A stretch of 6,036 nt of DNA from Candidatus Omnitrophota bacterium. GTDB taxonomy: Bacteria > Omnitrophota > Gorgyraeia > DTHP01. The notes under the pieces are model-generated. The model had not been told where the DNA came from. It saw only the letters and a list, made by a program, of their open reading frames with translations, and searched no databases. Below are positions 1-5,986 of the stretch, one piece after another. Position 1 is the first letter of the stretch. Each line of letters starts with the position of its first letter. The stretch is from positions 1-6,036 of the forward strand of contig JAMWCG010000061.1 in the NCBI GenBank assembly GCA_023818555.1, given 5' to 3'. The position numbers and the translations under genes were made by a program.

Positions 1-65
1 ATTTTTTCTCTGTCTTTCAAATAAGAAACAATCTCTTCCCAAGGTTTTAATTTAGAAATAATCAT
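1..65 (-). CDS. Partial unknown gene, N-terminal 21 codons, running off the left edge
   Basis: An open frame starts with ATG at 65-63 and stays open to the window edge. Its first residues are MIISKLKPWEEIVSYL, followed by KDREK. The start overlaps the stop of the upstream phosphoribosyltransferase gene as ATGA, which suggests translational coupling. A purine-rich TTGGAG about 11 bases before the ATG, inside the upstream gene, could serve as ribosome binding site. The pattern 'KPWEEIVSYLKD' at the very N-terminus recalls small methylenetetrahydrofolate-reductase C-terminal-domain proteins (MetV-like), which often begin with a 'KP.EEI...LKD' helix before a GCG.C cysteine motif. That motif would lie outside the window, so this identity is only a guess. 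That a real gene starts here is much more certain than what it encodes. Confidence 0.6.
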   Translation of the reverse strand, partial: MIISKLKPWEEIVSYLKDREK

Positions 66-1219
66 AAATCCACTTTCTCCAATTGTCTTAGAACATATTT
101 TCTTATCCGGGATGGTTCAGGGAGTTTGGTCACCAATTTACCATCTCTAACTAACGGCTTAAGCAAACCCTCCATTCTTTTCCCACAATGTTTTCTTTCT
201 CCCTCATTCTGCGGAACCACTTCCGTATAAAAACATTTTGGACATCTTAAAACTTTTTTTGCCCCGGAAAACTTACCCCTTTTGGCAAGCGGTCTTCCCT
301 CAATCTCCACAATATCCATGGCAAAATCTAAAGTGGGAGCGTTACTGATAGCAGTCCCCACGCCGTAACCGTCGCAAACCGGATTGAGTTCTAAAATTCT
401 TTCTTCATTAATCCCTCCGCTGACGATGATTTTTACATCTTTAAACCCCCTTAAATCCAATTCCCAGCGCACTTCTTTTAAAATTTCTAAGAAATCTCCT
501 CTTCTGGAAGCCGGAGTATCCAGTCTCACCCCATATAAATTTCCTTTCAAGGCTTCCGCAACTCTTATGGCTTCAAATTTTTCATCAGAAAAGGTATCAA
601 TGAGAGCAATACGCTTAATCTTTTTATCTATGATTCTATCAAACGATTTTACTGCTTCAACCACATCTCCGAGAAGTAAAATCAAAGCATGGGGCATTGT
701 CCCCACTGGTTCAATCCCTAAGACTTCGGCTGATTTAACCCCAGCCACTCCATCACAACCTCCGATAAAAGCAGAGCGCTCAATCATGGGAGCGATAGCC
801 GGATGCATTCTTCTTACTCCAAAACTAACCAACAATCTCTCTTTTGCCGCCTTCTTACATCTCGCAGATTTAGTGGCTACCCCGGAAGCCTGACATAAAA
901 AACCCAATAAAGCAGTCTCATATATTCCAAATTTTGTATATTCTCCCTCAATGACCATCACCGGCTGATCTCTGCCAAAAATTGTTCCCTCCGGAAAACA
1001 ATCAACATTTATCCCCTCTATCCCTTCTAACAATTTTGCCACCTCATCCACTCCTGCCAGAAGTCCCCATAAATATCTTTCAGGAAAGCTTTTCACAATA
1101 AACTCTGCCTTAACGCGTTTTCTTACCTTTTCCTTTTCCAAAATCTCTTTGGTGCGCTGAAAATAAACATCCGTAACTTTCCCCTCTTTTATCTCTTCAG
1201 CAGTAGCAATATTAAACAT
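62..1219 (-). CDS. pncB: Nicotinate phosphoribosyltransferase, short archaeal-type
   Basis: The enzyme makes nicotinate mononucleotide from nicotinate and phosphoribosyl pyrophosphate with ATP hydrolysis, the entry step of the Preiss-Handler NAD salvage route in the cytoplasm. The protein has 385 residues, close to the short archaeal-type family and shorter than E. coli PncB-like forms. Visible family motifs are SFGVRRMHP (132-140), PVGTMPHALI (171-180), ALIDTFSDE (205-213), VRLDTPASRRGDF (231-243), IIVSGGINE (264-272) and GYGVGTAIS (284-292). The last two form the phosphate-binding end of the barrel fold. A C-terminal CPKC (326-329) plus HC (344-345) looks like the zinc-knuckle of this subfamily. 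The start at 1219 is supported by CGGAG four to five bases upstream. The preceding gene encodes a nicotinamidase-like enzyme that would supply the substrate. The stop overlaps the next start (ATGA). Nicotinamide phosphoribosyltransferase activity is less likely given the partner gene. Confidence 0.93.
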   Translation of the reverse strand: MFNIATAEEIKEGKVTDVYFQRTKEILEKEKVRKRVKAEFIVKSFPERYLWGLLAGVDEVAKLLEGIEGINVDCFPEGTIFGRDQPVMVIEGEYTKFGIYETALLGFLCQASGVATKSARCKKAAKERLLVSFGVRRMHPAIAPMIERSAFIGGCDGVAGVKSAEVLGIEPVGTMPHALILLLGDVVEAVKSFDRIIDKKIKRIALIDTFSDEKFEAIRVAEALKGNLYGVRLDTPASRRGDFLEILKEVRWELDLRGFKDVKIIVSGGINEERILELNPVCDGYGVGTAISNAPTLDFAMDIVEIEGRPLAKRGKFSGAKKVLRCPKCFYTEVVPQNEGERKHCGKRMEGLLKPLVRDGKLVTKLPEPSRIRKYVLRQLEKVDL

Positions 1220-1297
1220 TTTTCTCCGTTTGACTCGTTACTAGTTGAGTTGGTATTAAGGAGTAAAACGAACCCTATCCGCAAAACCAGTCTAACC
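1220..1297. other. 78-base spacer between the NAD salvage genes
   Basis: This gap holds the SD of the phosphoribosyltransferase gene (GGAG at 1227-1224, four A residues before the ATG). It also holds a short imperfect heptamer repeat. No convincing hairpin plus T-run and no good promoter pair was seen. Read-through from the upstream gene is therefore the simplest reading, although the gap is much larger than the other gaps in this gene run. Confidence 0.5.
1233..1246 (-). repeat. Two-copy imperfect heptamer AACTAGT/AACGAGT
   Basis: On the minus strand, AACTAGT is followed directly by AACGAGT, differing at one base. A degenerate AACTC precedes it and CAAAC follows it. ACTAGT is itself a palindrome, and ACTC/GAGT could form a four-base stem around the region. 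Two copies this short may be chance. No function is claimed. Confidence 0.35.
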
Positions 1298-1810
1298 TTA
1301 TTTACGCGGCTTAAGAATCTCTCTTATCTGTCTTAAAGCAAACTTCTCATCCTCGGTATTTAACCCGGCAGTGCATCCTTCCGGAATTTCCACAGAAAAT
1401 CCCCGCATCAGAGCATCTACCCCTGTATATAAAACACAGATATTGGTAAGAATACCGGTAAGGATAAGAGCATTCACTTTTAACTTCTTTAATAATTTTT
1501 CTAACTCGGTCTTATAAAATCCTGAATATGTGGTTTTATATACAATATGGTCTCCCTCTTGAGGTTTTAACTCTTCAATCACATCAGCTCCTTTTGTTCC
1601 TTTAACTGCATGAGAGGGCCAGACTTTAAATTCTACATCATCTTTTCGGTGAGCATCGCAGATATAGATGATGGGGATATTCTCTTTGTGCGCCTTATCT
1701 ATCTCTTCTCTTATCTTAGGAATAATCTCTCTTGCCCGGGGAACCTCCAGGGGAGCTCCTTTTAAAACAAAATCATTAAGCATATCTATAATTAAGAGTG
1801 CCTTTTTCAT
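1298..1810 (-). CDS. pncA: Nicotinamidase-like isochorismatase-family cysteine hydrolase
   Basis: The protein is a 170-residue cytoplasmic alpha/beta hydrolase of the isochorismatase/nicotinamidase superfamily, which is typically 170-210 residues. The full catalytic triad is visible: D9 in ALLIIDMLNDF, K92 in VYKTTYSGF, and C125 in TGILTNICV. Metal-ligand candidates match nicotinamidases: D52 and H54 in the DAH motif, and H67 in WPSHAVKGTKGA. The likely reaction is nicotinamide to nicotinate plus ammonia. The superfamily also contains enzymes acting on other amides and on isochorismate, so sequence alone does not fix the substrate. The strongest support is context: the next gene encodes nicotinate phosphoribosyltransferase, which uses the product. 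The start lies only four bases after the GH57 stop and no clear SD precedes it, so translation probably depends on coupling to the upstream gene. The alternative name is generic cysteine hydrolase. Confidence 0.8.
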   Translation of the reverse strand: MKKALLIIDMLNDFVLKGAPLEVPRAREIIPKIREEIDKAHKENIPIIYICDAHRKDDVEFKVWPSHAVKGTKGADVIEELKPQEGDHIVYKTTYSGFYKTELEKLLKKLKVNALILTGILTNICVLYTGVDALMRGFSVEIPEGCTAGLNTEDEKFALRQIREILKPRK

Positions 1811-1814
1811 TTTT

Positions 1815-3407
1815 TTAATCTACATAAATGCGATAATCTATATCCGGGAATAAATTATCTTTTTCTTCAATTGCTTTCAGCCAATGCTCATCGATCCGTT
1901 TTTCTCTCACCTGTTCATAAAGATAAGTAAAACGGGCGATATGGTCACGAATTCTTTTTATCGCATAGGAACTGAATGTCCCTGTCTTTAATATAAAAGC
2001 CCAGTCGCTTGACTGAGCAAGCATCAGTTCCCGTGCCATCTGATTTAAAGCCCTCCGTTTTAACCCATCTACATTCTGGAGATTATTCTCCTTAGCCAAC
2101 TCACTCATTCTTTCTGTGGCTTTATGGAGGTGCCGGTAAATCCAGTCATTAGAACCTTCCAGCCATACCTCGGAATACCCTTTCCAACCCCAGCTGGACA
2201 TAGAAGGTGTGAGTTTCTGATTCTTGGGATAAAGTTCTAAGTATCTGGCAGGGGTAATCAACTTGAATATCTTCTGGTCAAAATTTATCTTCCTTATAAG
2301 AAAATCAAGCCACTGAGGCCCTTCAAACCACCAGTGTCCAAAAAGTTCCGCATCATAGGGAGAAACCACAATGGGCTTGCGTGGATGCATAATACTATAA
2401 AGATACTCTATTTGTCTTTCTCGGTTAAACATAAAGTTTCCCGCATGTTCCGCTGCCTTTGCGGTTGCCCAGCTGGGAACATAGGGTTGCTTATCCTCGG
2501 TCTTTCCGGTAATACGGTAGTATTTTATCCCTGTATTTACCCTTGTTCCGTCAGGATTTATATAAGGTCTAATGTATTCATAATCTAAATCGTAACCAAT
2601 ATCCCGATAAAATTCCCGGTAGTTATAATCTCCCGGATAACCCTCAATAGAAGACCAAACTGACTTAGATGATTCCATATCTCTCCCAAAAGCAGCCACA
2701 CCTGATTTGCAATAACAGGGAGCATAGACTCCATATTTTGGGCGAGGTGAACCAAAAAGAATTCCGTGCGTATCCATAATAAAATATCTTATTCCCTCCT
2801 CTTTAAGTATTTCGTCATCCCCGGGATTATAGCCGCATTCCGGAAGCCAGATTCCTTTGGGACGCACTCCAAAGAGTCTCTGGTATAAATCCACTCCCAC
2901 CTTCACCTGAGCACGCACCGCCTGGCGATGCAGTGCTAAAGGTAGATAGGCATGGGTTCCCGCACAGGTAATAATCTCCAACTTTCCTGCCTCTTGAAGT
3001 TTGCAAAAAGCAGAGATGAGATTCATCTTATATTTATCCACAAAAACATAGCGTGTATGAGTAAAACGGTGATAATACATCAGGGCAAGTTGATGGAAAT
3101 CGGGCTGCCAGCGTGTGCGGGTAACTTCTTTATCTGCTAACTCAATTAACTTCTCCAAATGACGAAGATATTTCTGCTGCAGAAGCGGGTCAAGTAGCAT
3201 GGAGGCAAGCGTGGGGGTAATAGACAGCGTAATAGAAAAATCTATCTTTTCTTCTAAGAGGCGTTCAAAAATATTGAGGAGGGGGATGTAGGTTTCCGTT
3301 ATCGCCTCAAATAACCAGCGTTCCTCTAAAAAATCTTCATATTCCGGATGGCGAACAAAAGGAAGATGGGCATGGAGAATTAAGGCAAGATAACCCTTCT
3401 CGTTCAT
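1815..3407 (-). CDS. GH57 1,4-alpha-glucan branching enzyme (DUF1957 type)
   Basis: The protein has 530 residues, close to the roughly 520-560 residues of compact GH57 branching enzymes. These enzymes cleave alpha-1,4 glucan chains and rejoin them as alpha-1,6 branches during glycogen synthesis. The N-terminal GH57 barrel begins with HAHLPFVRHPEY (12-23, region 1). Region 2 is AGTHAYLPL (149-157), and region 3 is WLPECGYNPGDDE (187-199) with predicted nucleophile E190. Region 4 is SPYDAELFGHWWFEGP (349-364) with predicted acid/base D352. Next come SSWGWKGYSEVWLEGSNDW (404-422) and a helical C-terminal DUF1957-like region (about 430-525). The catalytic-loop tyrosine typical of branching forms seems present as Y232 in APCYCKSG. 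No helix-hairpin-helix extension is present. The ATG at 3407 puts the region 1 motif at the usual distance from the start. A GAGG overlapping the upstream TGA stop is the only, rather distant, SD. The gap to the DUF4912 gene is 16 bases. A hydrolytic alpha-amylase-like role cannot be excluded. Confidence 0.9.
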   Translation of the reverse strand: MNEKGYLALILHAHLPFVRHPEYEDFLEERWLFEAITETYIPLLNIFERLLEEKIDFSITLSITPTLASMLLDPLLQQKYLRHLEKLIELADKEVTRTRWQPDFHQLALMYYHRFTHTRYVFVDKYKMNLISAFCKLQEAGKLEIITCAGTHAYLPLALHRQAVRAQVKVGVDLYQRLFGVRPKGIWLPECGYNPGDDEILKEEGIRYFIMDTHGILFGSPRPKYGVYAPCYCKSGVAAFGRDMESSKSVWSSIEGYPGDYNYREFYRDIGYDLDYEYIRPYINPDGTRVNTGIKYYRITGKTEDKQPYVPSWATAKAAEHAGNFMFNRERQIEYLYSIMHPRKPIVVSPYDAELFGHWWFEGPQWLDFLIRKINFDQKIFKLITPARYLELYPKNQKLTPSMSSWGWKGYSEVWLEGSNDWIYRHLHKATERMSELAKENNLQNVDGLKRRALNQMARELMLAQSSDWAFILKTGTFSSYAIKRIRDHIARFTYLYEQVREKRIDEHWLKAIEEKDNLFPDIDYRIYVD

Positions 3408-3423
3408 ATCTGCAGAATAAGCC

Positions 3424-4593
3424 TCATTCGGTTCTCCGCGAAACTATCGGAGTAATTTTGCGTTTATCTATACCATCCCCGGAAAATGCTTCTACAGGAA
3501 TGTGTTGTGTCCCATCAGGTAAGGCAAAACGCAGAGTAAAGGTTCCATCGTTGCGTAATTTAATGGGTTTCCCTTGCACTGTTACTTTTGCATCAGGTTC
3601 GGTCGCTCCATAAACGATTAATTCTGTATTTACCACCAACCAGAACTTACGCTCTTTCTTCTTCTCCATAAAACTGAATAAACTCCAAGGGGCACCTGAT
3701 GAAACCTCTTCTCTAAAACGCCGTTTAAAGACTCGTTTTATCTGAATCGGAGAACTTCCCAGACCAAAACCACCCGCTACACCAAACAACTTCCAGTAAT
3801 CCTCTTCCAGACTCATCCATTCTTCATCAGTAATTTCTGACATTCCAAAGCGTGGCGTCCGCACAATATTAGAACGGCAAATTAAGAAAAATTTCTTATC
3901 CGGAGTTAAAATTCCTAACTCTACACACCAGGTGCGGTTAGGTTTTCCTACTTCAATATACCAATTGTCCGCTCCCCCGGTGATTTCAATGTCAAAATAG
4001 GAATGGGCATTCGTCCCATCAAAATCTATATCCGTGATATCATAAACTCTTAAAATATGGCGGGAACGCTGATATAAATCTTCTCCCAATTTCCGCCTTA
4101 ATTCCGCCTCTTTATCCTCACTTATTTCCCAATAGGCATGTAACCACCAGGGGTCTCTGACTAAAAGGACAATTTTGTTATCCCCGTATTTACGCGGAAA
4201 AATAAATCTTTCCTCTAAAGGAGCCACCGCTACAGAAATCTCTTCAGCCTGTGGCTGGGGCATCGCTTGAACCGATTCCACTGGAGCCTCCCAATAAGGA
4301 CGCGGTGGTCTCTCCTCAATCCTTTTTTCTCCCTTCTCTGCCAGCGGAATCTCCTCTGCTTTTCTCCTTCTCCCCCGTGTAATCACCCGTTTCACCTTCT
4401 CAATTATGCGTGGCAACCTCTTTTCTTTTTTAATAACCTTGGGCTTCTTTTCTTTATTTAAAACTTTATATTTTTTTATAATCTTATCAACCAATTCCTC
4501 CTTCGTATAAGCATAACGCCCGATAATCTTAAGTTTTTTCGCCAGGTCCAGAAGTTCTTCTTTGGTAAATTTATTCAAATCTTTTTTTTCCAT
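3424..4593 (-). CDS. DUF4912 protein with SAP/Rho-N-like head and Ig-like tail
   Basis: The protein has 389 residues and no signal peptide or membrane segment, so it is probably cytoplasmic. Four parts are visible. Residues 5-41 form a SAP/Rho N-terminal-like helical pair (LNKFTKEELLDLAKKLKI, then YTKEELVDKIIK). Residues 42-80 are strongly basic, ending TRGRRRK, and residues 80-128 form a Pro/Glu-rich linker. Residues about 131-245 match the DUF4912 pattern (NKIVLLVRDPWWLHAYWEIS, RVYDITDIDF, WYIEVG, WCVELGI). Residues about 317-372 look like a small beta-sandwich (LIVYGATEPDAKVTVQGK, then NDGTFTLRFALPDG), similar to bacterial Ig-like carbohydrate-enzyme accessory domains. Function is unknown. 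ATG at 4593 is chosen because GGAGGTGA lies eight bases upstream. A GTG at 4602 would give three extra residues but lies inside that SD. The gene is followed after 16 bases by the GH57 branching enzyme, which suggests a glucan-related role by inference. Confidence 0.88.
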   Translation of the reverse strand: MEKKDLNKFTKEELLDLAKKLKIIGRYAYTKEELVDKIIKKYKVLNKEKKPKVIKKEKRLPRIIEKVKRVITRGRRRKAEEIPLAEKGEKRIEERPPRPYWEAPVESVQAMPQPQAEEISVAVAPLEERFIFPRKYGDNKIVLLVRDPWWLHAYWEISEDKEAELRRKLGEDLYQRSRHILRVYDITDIDFDGTNAHSYFDIEITGGADNWYIEVGKPNRTWCVELGILTPDKKFFLICRSNIVRTPRFGMSEITDEEWMSLEEDYWKLFGVAGGFGLGSSPIQIKRVFKRRFREEVSSGAPWSLFSFMEKKKERKFWLVVNTELIVYGATEPDAKVTVQGKPIKLRNDGTFTLRFALPDGTQHIPVEAFSGDGIDKRKITPIVSRRTE

Positions 4594-4598
4594 AAAAA

Positions 4599-4606
4599 TC
4601 ACCTCC
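4599..4606 (-). promoter_or_regulatory. Very strong Shine-Dalgarno of the DUF4912 gene
   Basis: GGAGGTGA on the minus strand is a near-perfect match to the bacterial anti-SD. It sits with GGAGG ending eight bases before the ATG at 4593. It fixes the start at 4593 and rules out the in-frame GTG at 4602, which is part of the SD itself. It is far stronger than any other ribosome binding site in the window, so this protein may be made in larger amounts than its neighbours. Confidence 0.85.
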
Positions 4607-4613
4607 CTTTATG

Positions 4614-4636
4614 GAGAAAAACTCTCCCTTTTTCTC
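4614..4636 (-). promoter_or_regulatory. Foldable 5' leader with alternative hairpins before the DUF4912 gene
   Basis: GAGAAAAA (4636-4629) is perfectly complementary to TTTTTCTC (4621-4614), giving an eight-base-pair stem with loop GGGAGAG. An overlapping alternative pairs GGAGA (4627-4623) with TCTCC (4617-4613). A third pairs CTCC (4616-4613) with the GGAG of the SD (4606-4603), leaving a six-base loop. The three cannot form together. This could modulate translation, but the stems are short and mostly A-U, and no known riboswitch class is recognised. Confidence 0.4.
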
Positions 4637-4641
4637 TTAAG

Positions 4642-4670
4642 ATTTTATCCTAAAAAAAAATCAATAGCAA
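4642..4670 (-). promoter_or_regulatory. Candidate sigma70-type promoter for the DUF4912-GH57-NAD salvage genes
   Basis: TTGCTA (4670-4665, four of six matches to TTGACA) and TAAAAT (4647-4642, five of six matches to TATAAT) are separated by exactly 17 bases. The predicted transcript start is near 4635, giving a leader of about 42 bases before the ATG at 4593. The position in the 85-base gap after apgM fits a separate transcription unit. The surrounding T-runs raise the chance of a random match. Confidence 0.5.
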
Positions 4671-4678
4671 GAAAAAAA

Positions 4679-5950
4679 TTAAAGGTGCGCGAGTTCTATC
4701 AAGCGCGGAAGAACTGCTTTGCCCGCCAACTCCCCCAAATTCCCCTCTCTGGCCCCTTTCTCAGAAAAATTTCTTACCCCACCAGCCTCTATATTTCCTC
4801 CACAAATAATTAAAGGGACGGGGTCAGCAGAATGCGCCTTAAGTATACAGGGAGTAGAATGGTCGGAGGTTACCGCAATAATATAATCGCTTAAATCAAT
4901 ATGGGGTAAGATATTACCAAAGAAAAACTTATCTATCGCCTCAATTATTTCTTTCTTCTTCACAAAATTCCCATCGTGTGCCGGTTCATCTGGGCCTTTC
5001 AAATGTAAATATAATCCATCAAACTTATCAATTACTCCCAAAACTTTTTCTGCACGCAGAGAATAATCTTTGGCAAAATCACCGGTAGGAGGTGGGAGGT
5101 CCACAATTTCCATTCCGGTAAGCAGGGCAATACCTCTCTCTACAGGCATTTCCACAAAACAACCAAAATTTACTCCCCACCTTTCTTTTAAAGAAGGAAA
5201 TTTAGGAAGTCTGTCTCCCGCATCACGGGTCAAAATTACATTGGCAGGGAGTTTTCCTTCTTTTATTCTTTTCTTATTTATCTCTGATTCTTCTAAAATT
5301 TGCTGGCTCTTTTCCATAAACTCATTGGTCAATTTTGCAGAAAGTCTTGCTGAAAAAGTATCCTCTTCAGGAAGACACCTTTGAACAAAATTCTCAAACT
5401 TTTCTTTTGCTACTCCAAAAACTCCTTCCTTTCCATACGCCGGATCAGTATTGGTCACCTTTGCAGAAAGTTTACCCCGCTTAGCCCTGAGCAAAAGCAC
5501 TCCCCGATGACCAAGCGTATTTTTAAAAATAAATTCGGCATCAGTAAGTTTTACTTTTTCATTTATCTCCTTGGCTAAAAGAGTGGCTTCCCGGGCAGTA
5601 AGGTTTCTCCCCACTCTCCGGTCAATTATCTCTTTATTTTTCCCCAGAGTAGCAAAATTAACCCGATAAGCTAAATCTCCCTCTCTTACTTCCCAACCCT
5701 CCGCAAAACACTCCAAGGGACCACGCCCAGTATAATATTTGTGTGCATCATAACCCAAGAGACTGATTACCGCTACATCGGATTCGGGAGCAATGTCTTT
5801 CTCCACCGGATAAACTAAACCCAATTGTCCCCTTCCGGCTAATTGATTAAGATAGAAAATATTAGCTACTTCCAAAGGTGTTTTATTCTCAAAATCGGGA
5901 TGGGGTCTATCTCCCAAACCATCTAAGATAATATAGATAATTTTTTTCAT
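4679..5950 (-). CDS. apgM: 2,3-bisphosphoglycerate-independent phosphoglycerate mutase, archaeal type
   Basis: The enzyme interconverts 3-phosphoglycerate and 2-phosphoglycerate in the cytoplasm, in glycolysis and gluconeogenesis. It belongs to the alkaline-phosphatase-like metalloenzymes of the archaeal (COG3635-like) group. With 423 residues it is slightly longer than the roughly 400-412 residue archaeal forms. Seen are IIYIILDGLGDRP (4-16) with metal ligand D10, APESDVAVISLLGYD (54-68) with predicted phosphoserine nucleophile S57, YYTGRGPLE (72-80), HLKGPDEPAHDG (316-327) with D321 and H325, TSDHSTPC (361-368) with D363 and H364, and HSADPVPLI (373-381). All expected metal ligands appear intact. 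ATG at 5950 gives the family-like N-terminus MKKIIYIILDG. An in-frame ATG at 5959 would add three residues, but it overlaps a strong -10 element and has no SD. The 85-base gap after the stop suggests the next gene is a separate unit. Confidence 0.92.
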   Translation of the reverse strand: MKKIIYIILDGLGDRPHPDFENKTPLEVANIFYLNQLAGRGQLGLVYPVEKDIAPESDVAVISLLGYDAHKYYTGRGPLECFAEGWEVREGDLAYRVNFATLGKNKEIIDRRVGRNLTAREATLLAKEINEKVKLTDAEFIFKNTLGHRGVLLLRAKRGKLSAKVTNTDPAYGKEGVFGVAKEKFENFVQRCLPEEDTFSARLSAKLTNEFMEKSQQILEESEINKKRIKEGKLPANVILTRDAGDRLPKFPSLKERWGVNFGCFVEMPVERGIALLTGMEIVDLPPPTGDFAKDYSLRAEKVLGVIDKFDGLYLHLKGPDEPAHDGNFVKKKEIIEAIDKFFFGNILPHIDLSDYIIAVTSDHSTPCILKAHSADPVPLIICGGNIEAGGVRNFSEKGAREGNLGELAGKAVLPRLIELAHL

Positions 5951-5957
5951 TTTTTCC

Positions 5958-5986
5958 ATTATAACAAAATAAAAATAAATTTACAA
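5958..5986 (-). promoter_or_regulatory. Strong extended -10 promoter candidate for apgM
   Basis: TTGTAA (5986-5981, four of six to the -35 consensus) is followed after exactly 17 bases by a perfect TATAAT (5963-5958). The -10 is extended by an upstream TG (TGTTATAAT). The predicted transcript start falls at about 5951-5950, on or next to the ATG at 5950, so the message would be leaderless or nearly so. The spacer is mostly T, which weakens the case statistically, but the match itself is very good. Confidence 0.6.

Noticed and set aside
384..893. A 169-codon open frame on the plus strand
   Set aside because: It lies entirely inside the phosphoribosyltransferase gene on the opposite strand, shows low-complexity Ser/Leu/Ile content, has no family motif, and the minus-strand protein carries all expected motifs.
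1255..1290. Possible promoter in the spacer before the phosphoribosyltransferase gene (TTGCGG and TTAATA)
   Set aside because: The spacing is about 19 bases and both boxes match poorly, so it is no better than chance.
4594..4602. GTG at 4602 as start of the DUF4912 gene
   Set aside because: The GTG is part of the GGAGGTGA SD, which is ideally placed for the ATG at 4593.
4667..4706. Possible intrinsic terminator after apgM (GCGC or AGTTC/GAACT stem followed by a T-run)
   Set aside because: The stems are only four or five base pairs with 12-14 base loops, and the GC-rich part lies in the coding end. The T-run is there, but the hairpin is too weak to call.
5070..5384. A 104-codon open frame on the plus strand inside apgM
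   Set aside because: It is a shadow of the conserved apgM frame, with no SD or recognisable domain.
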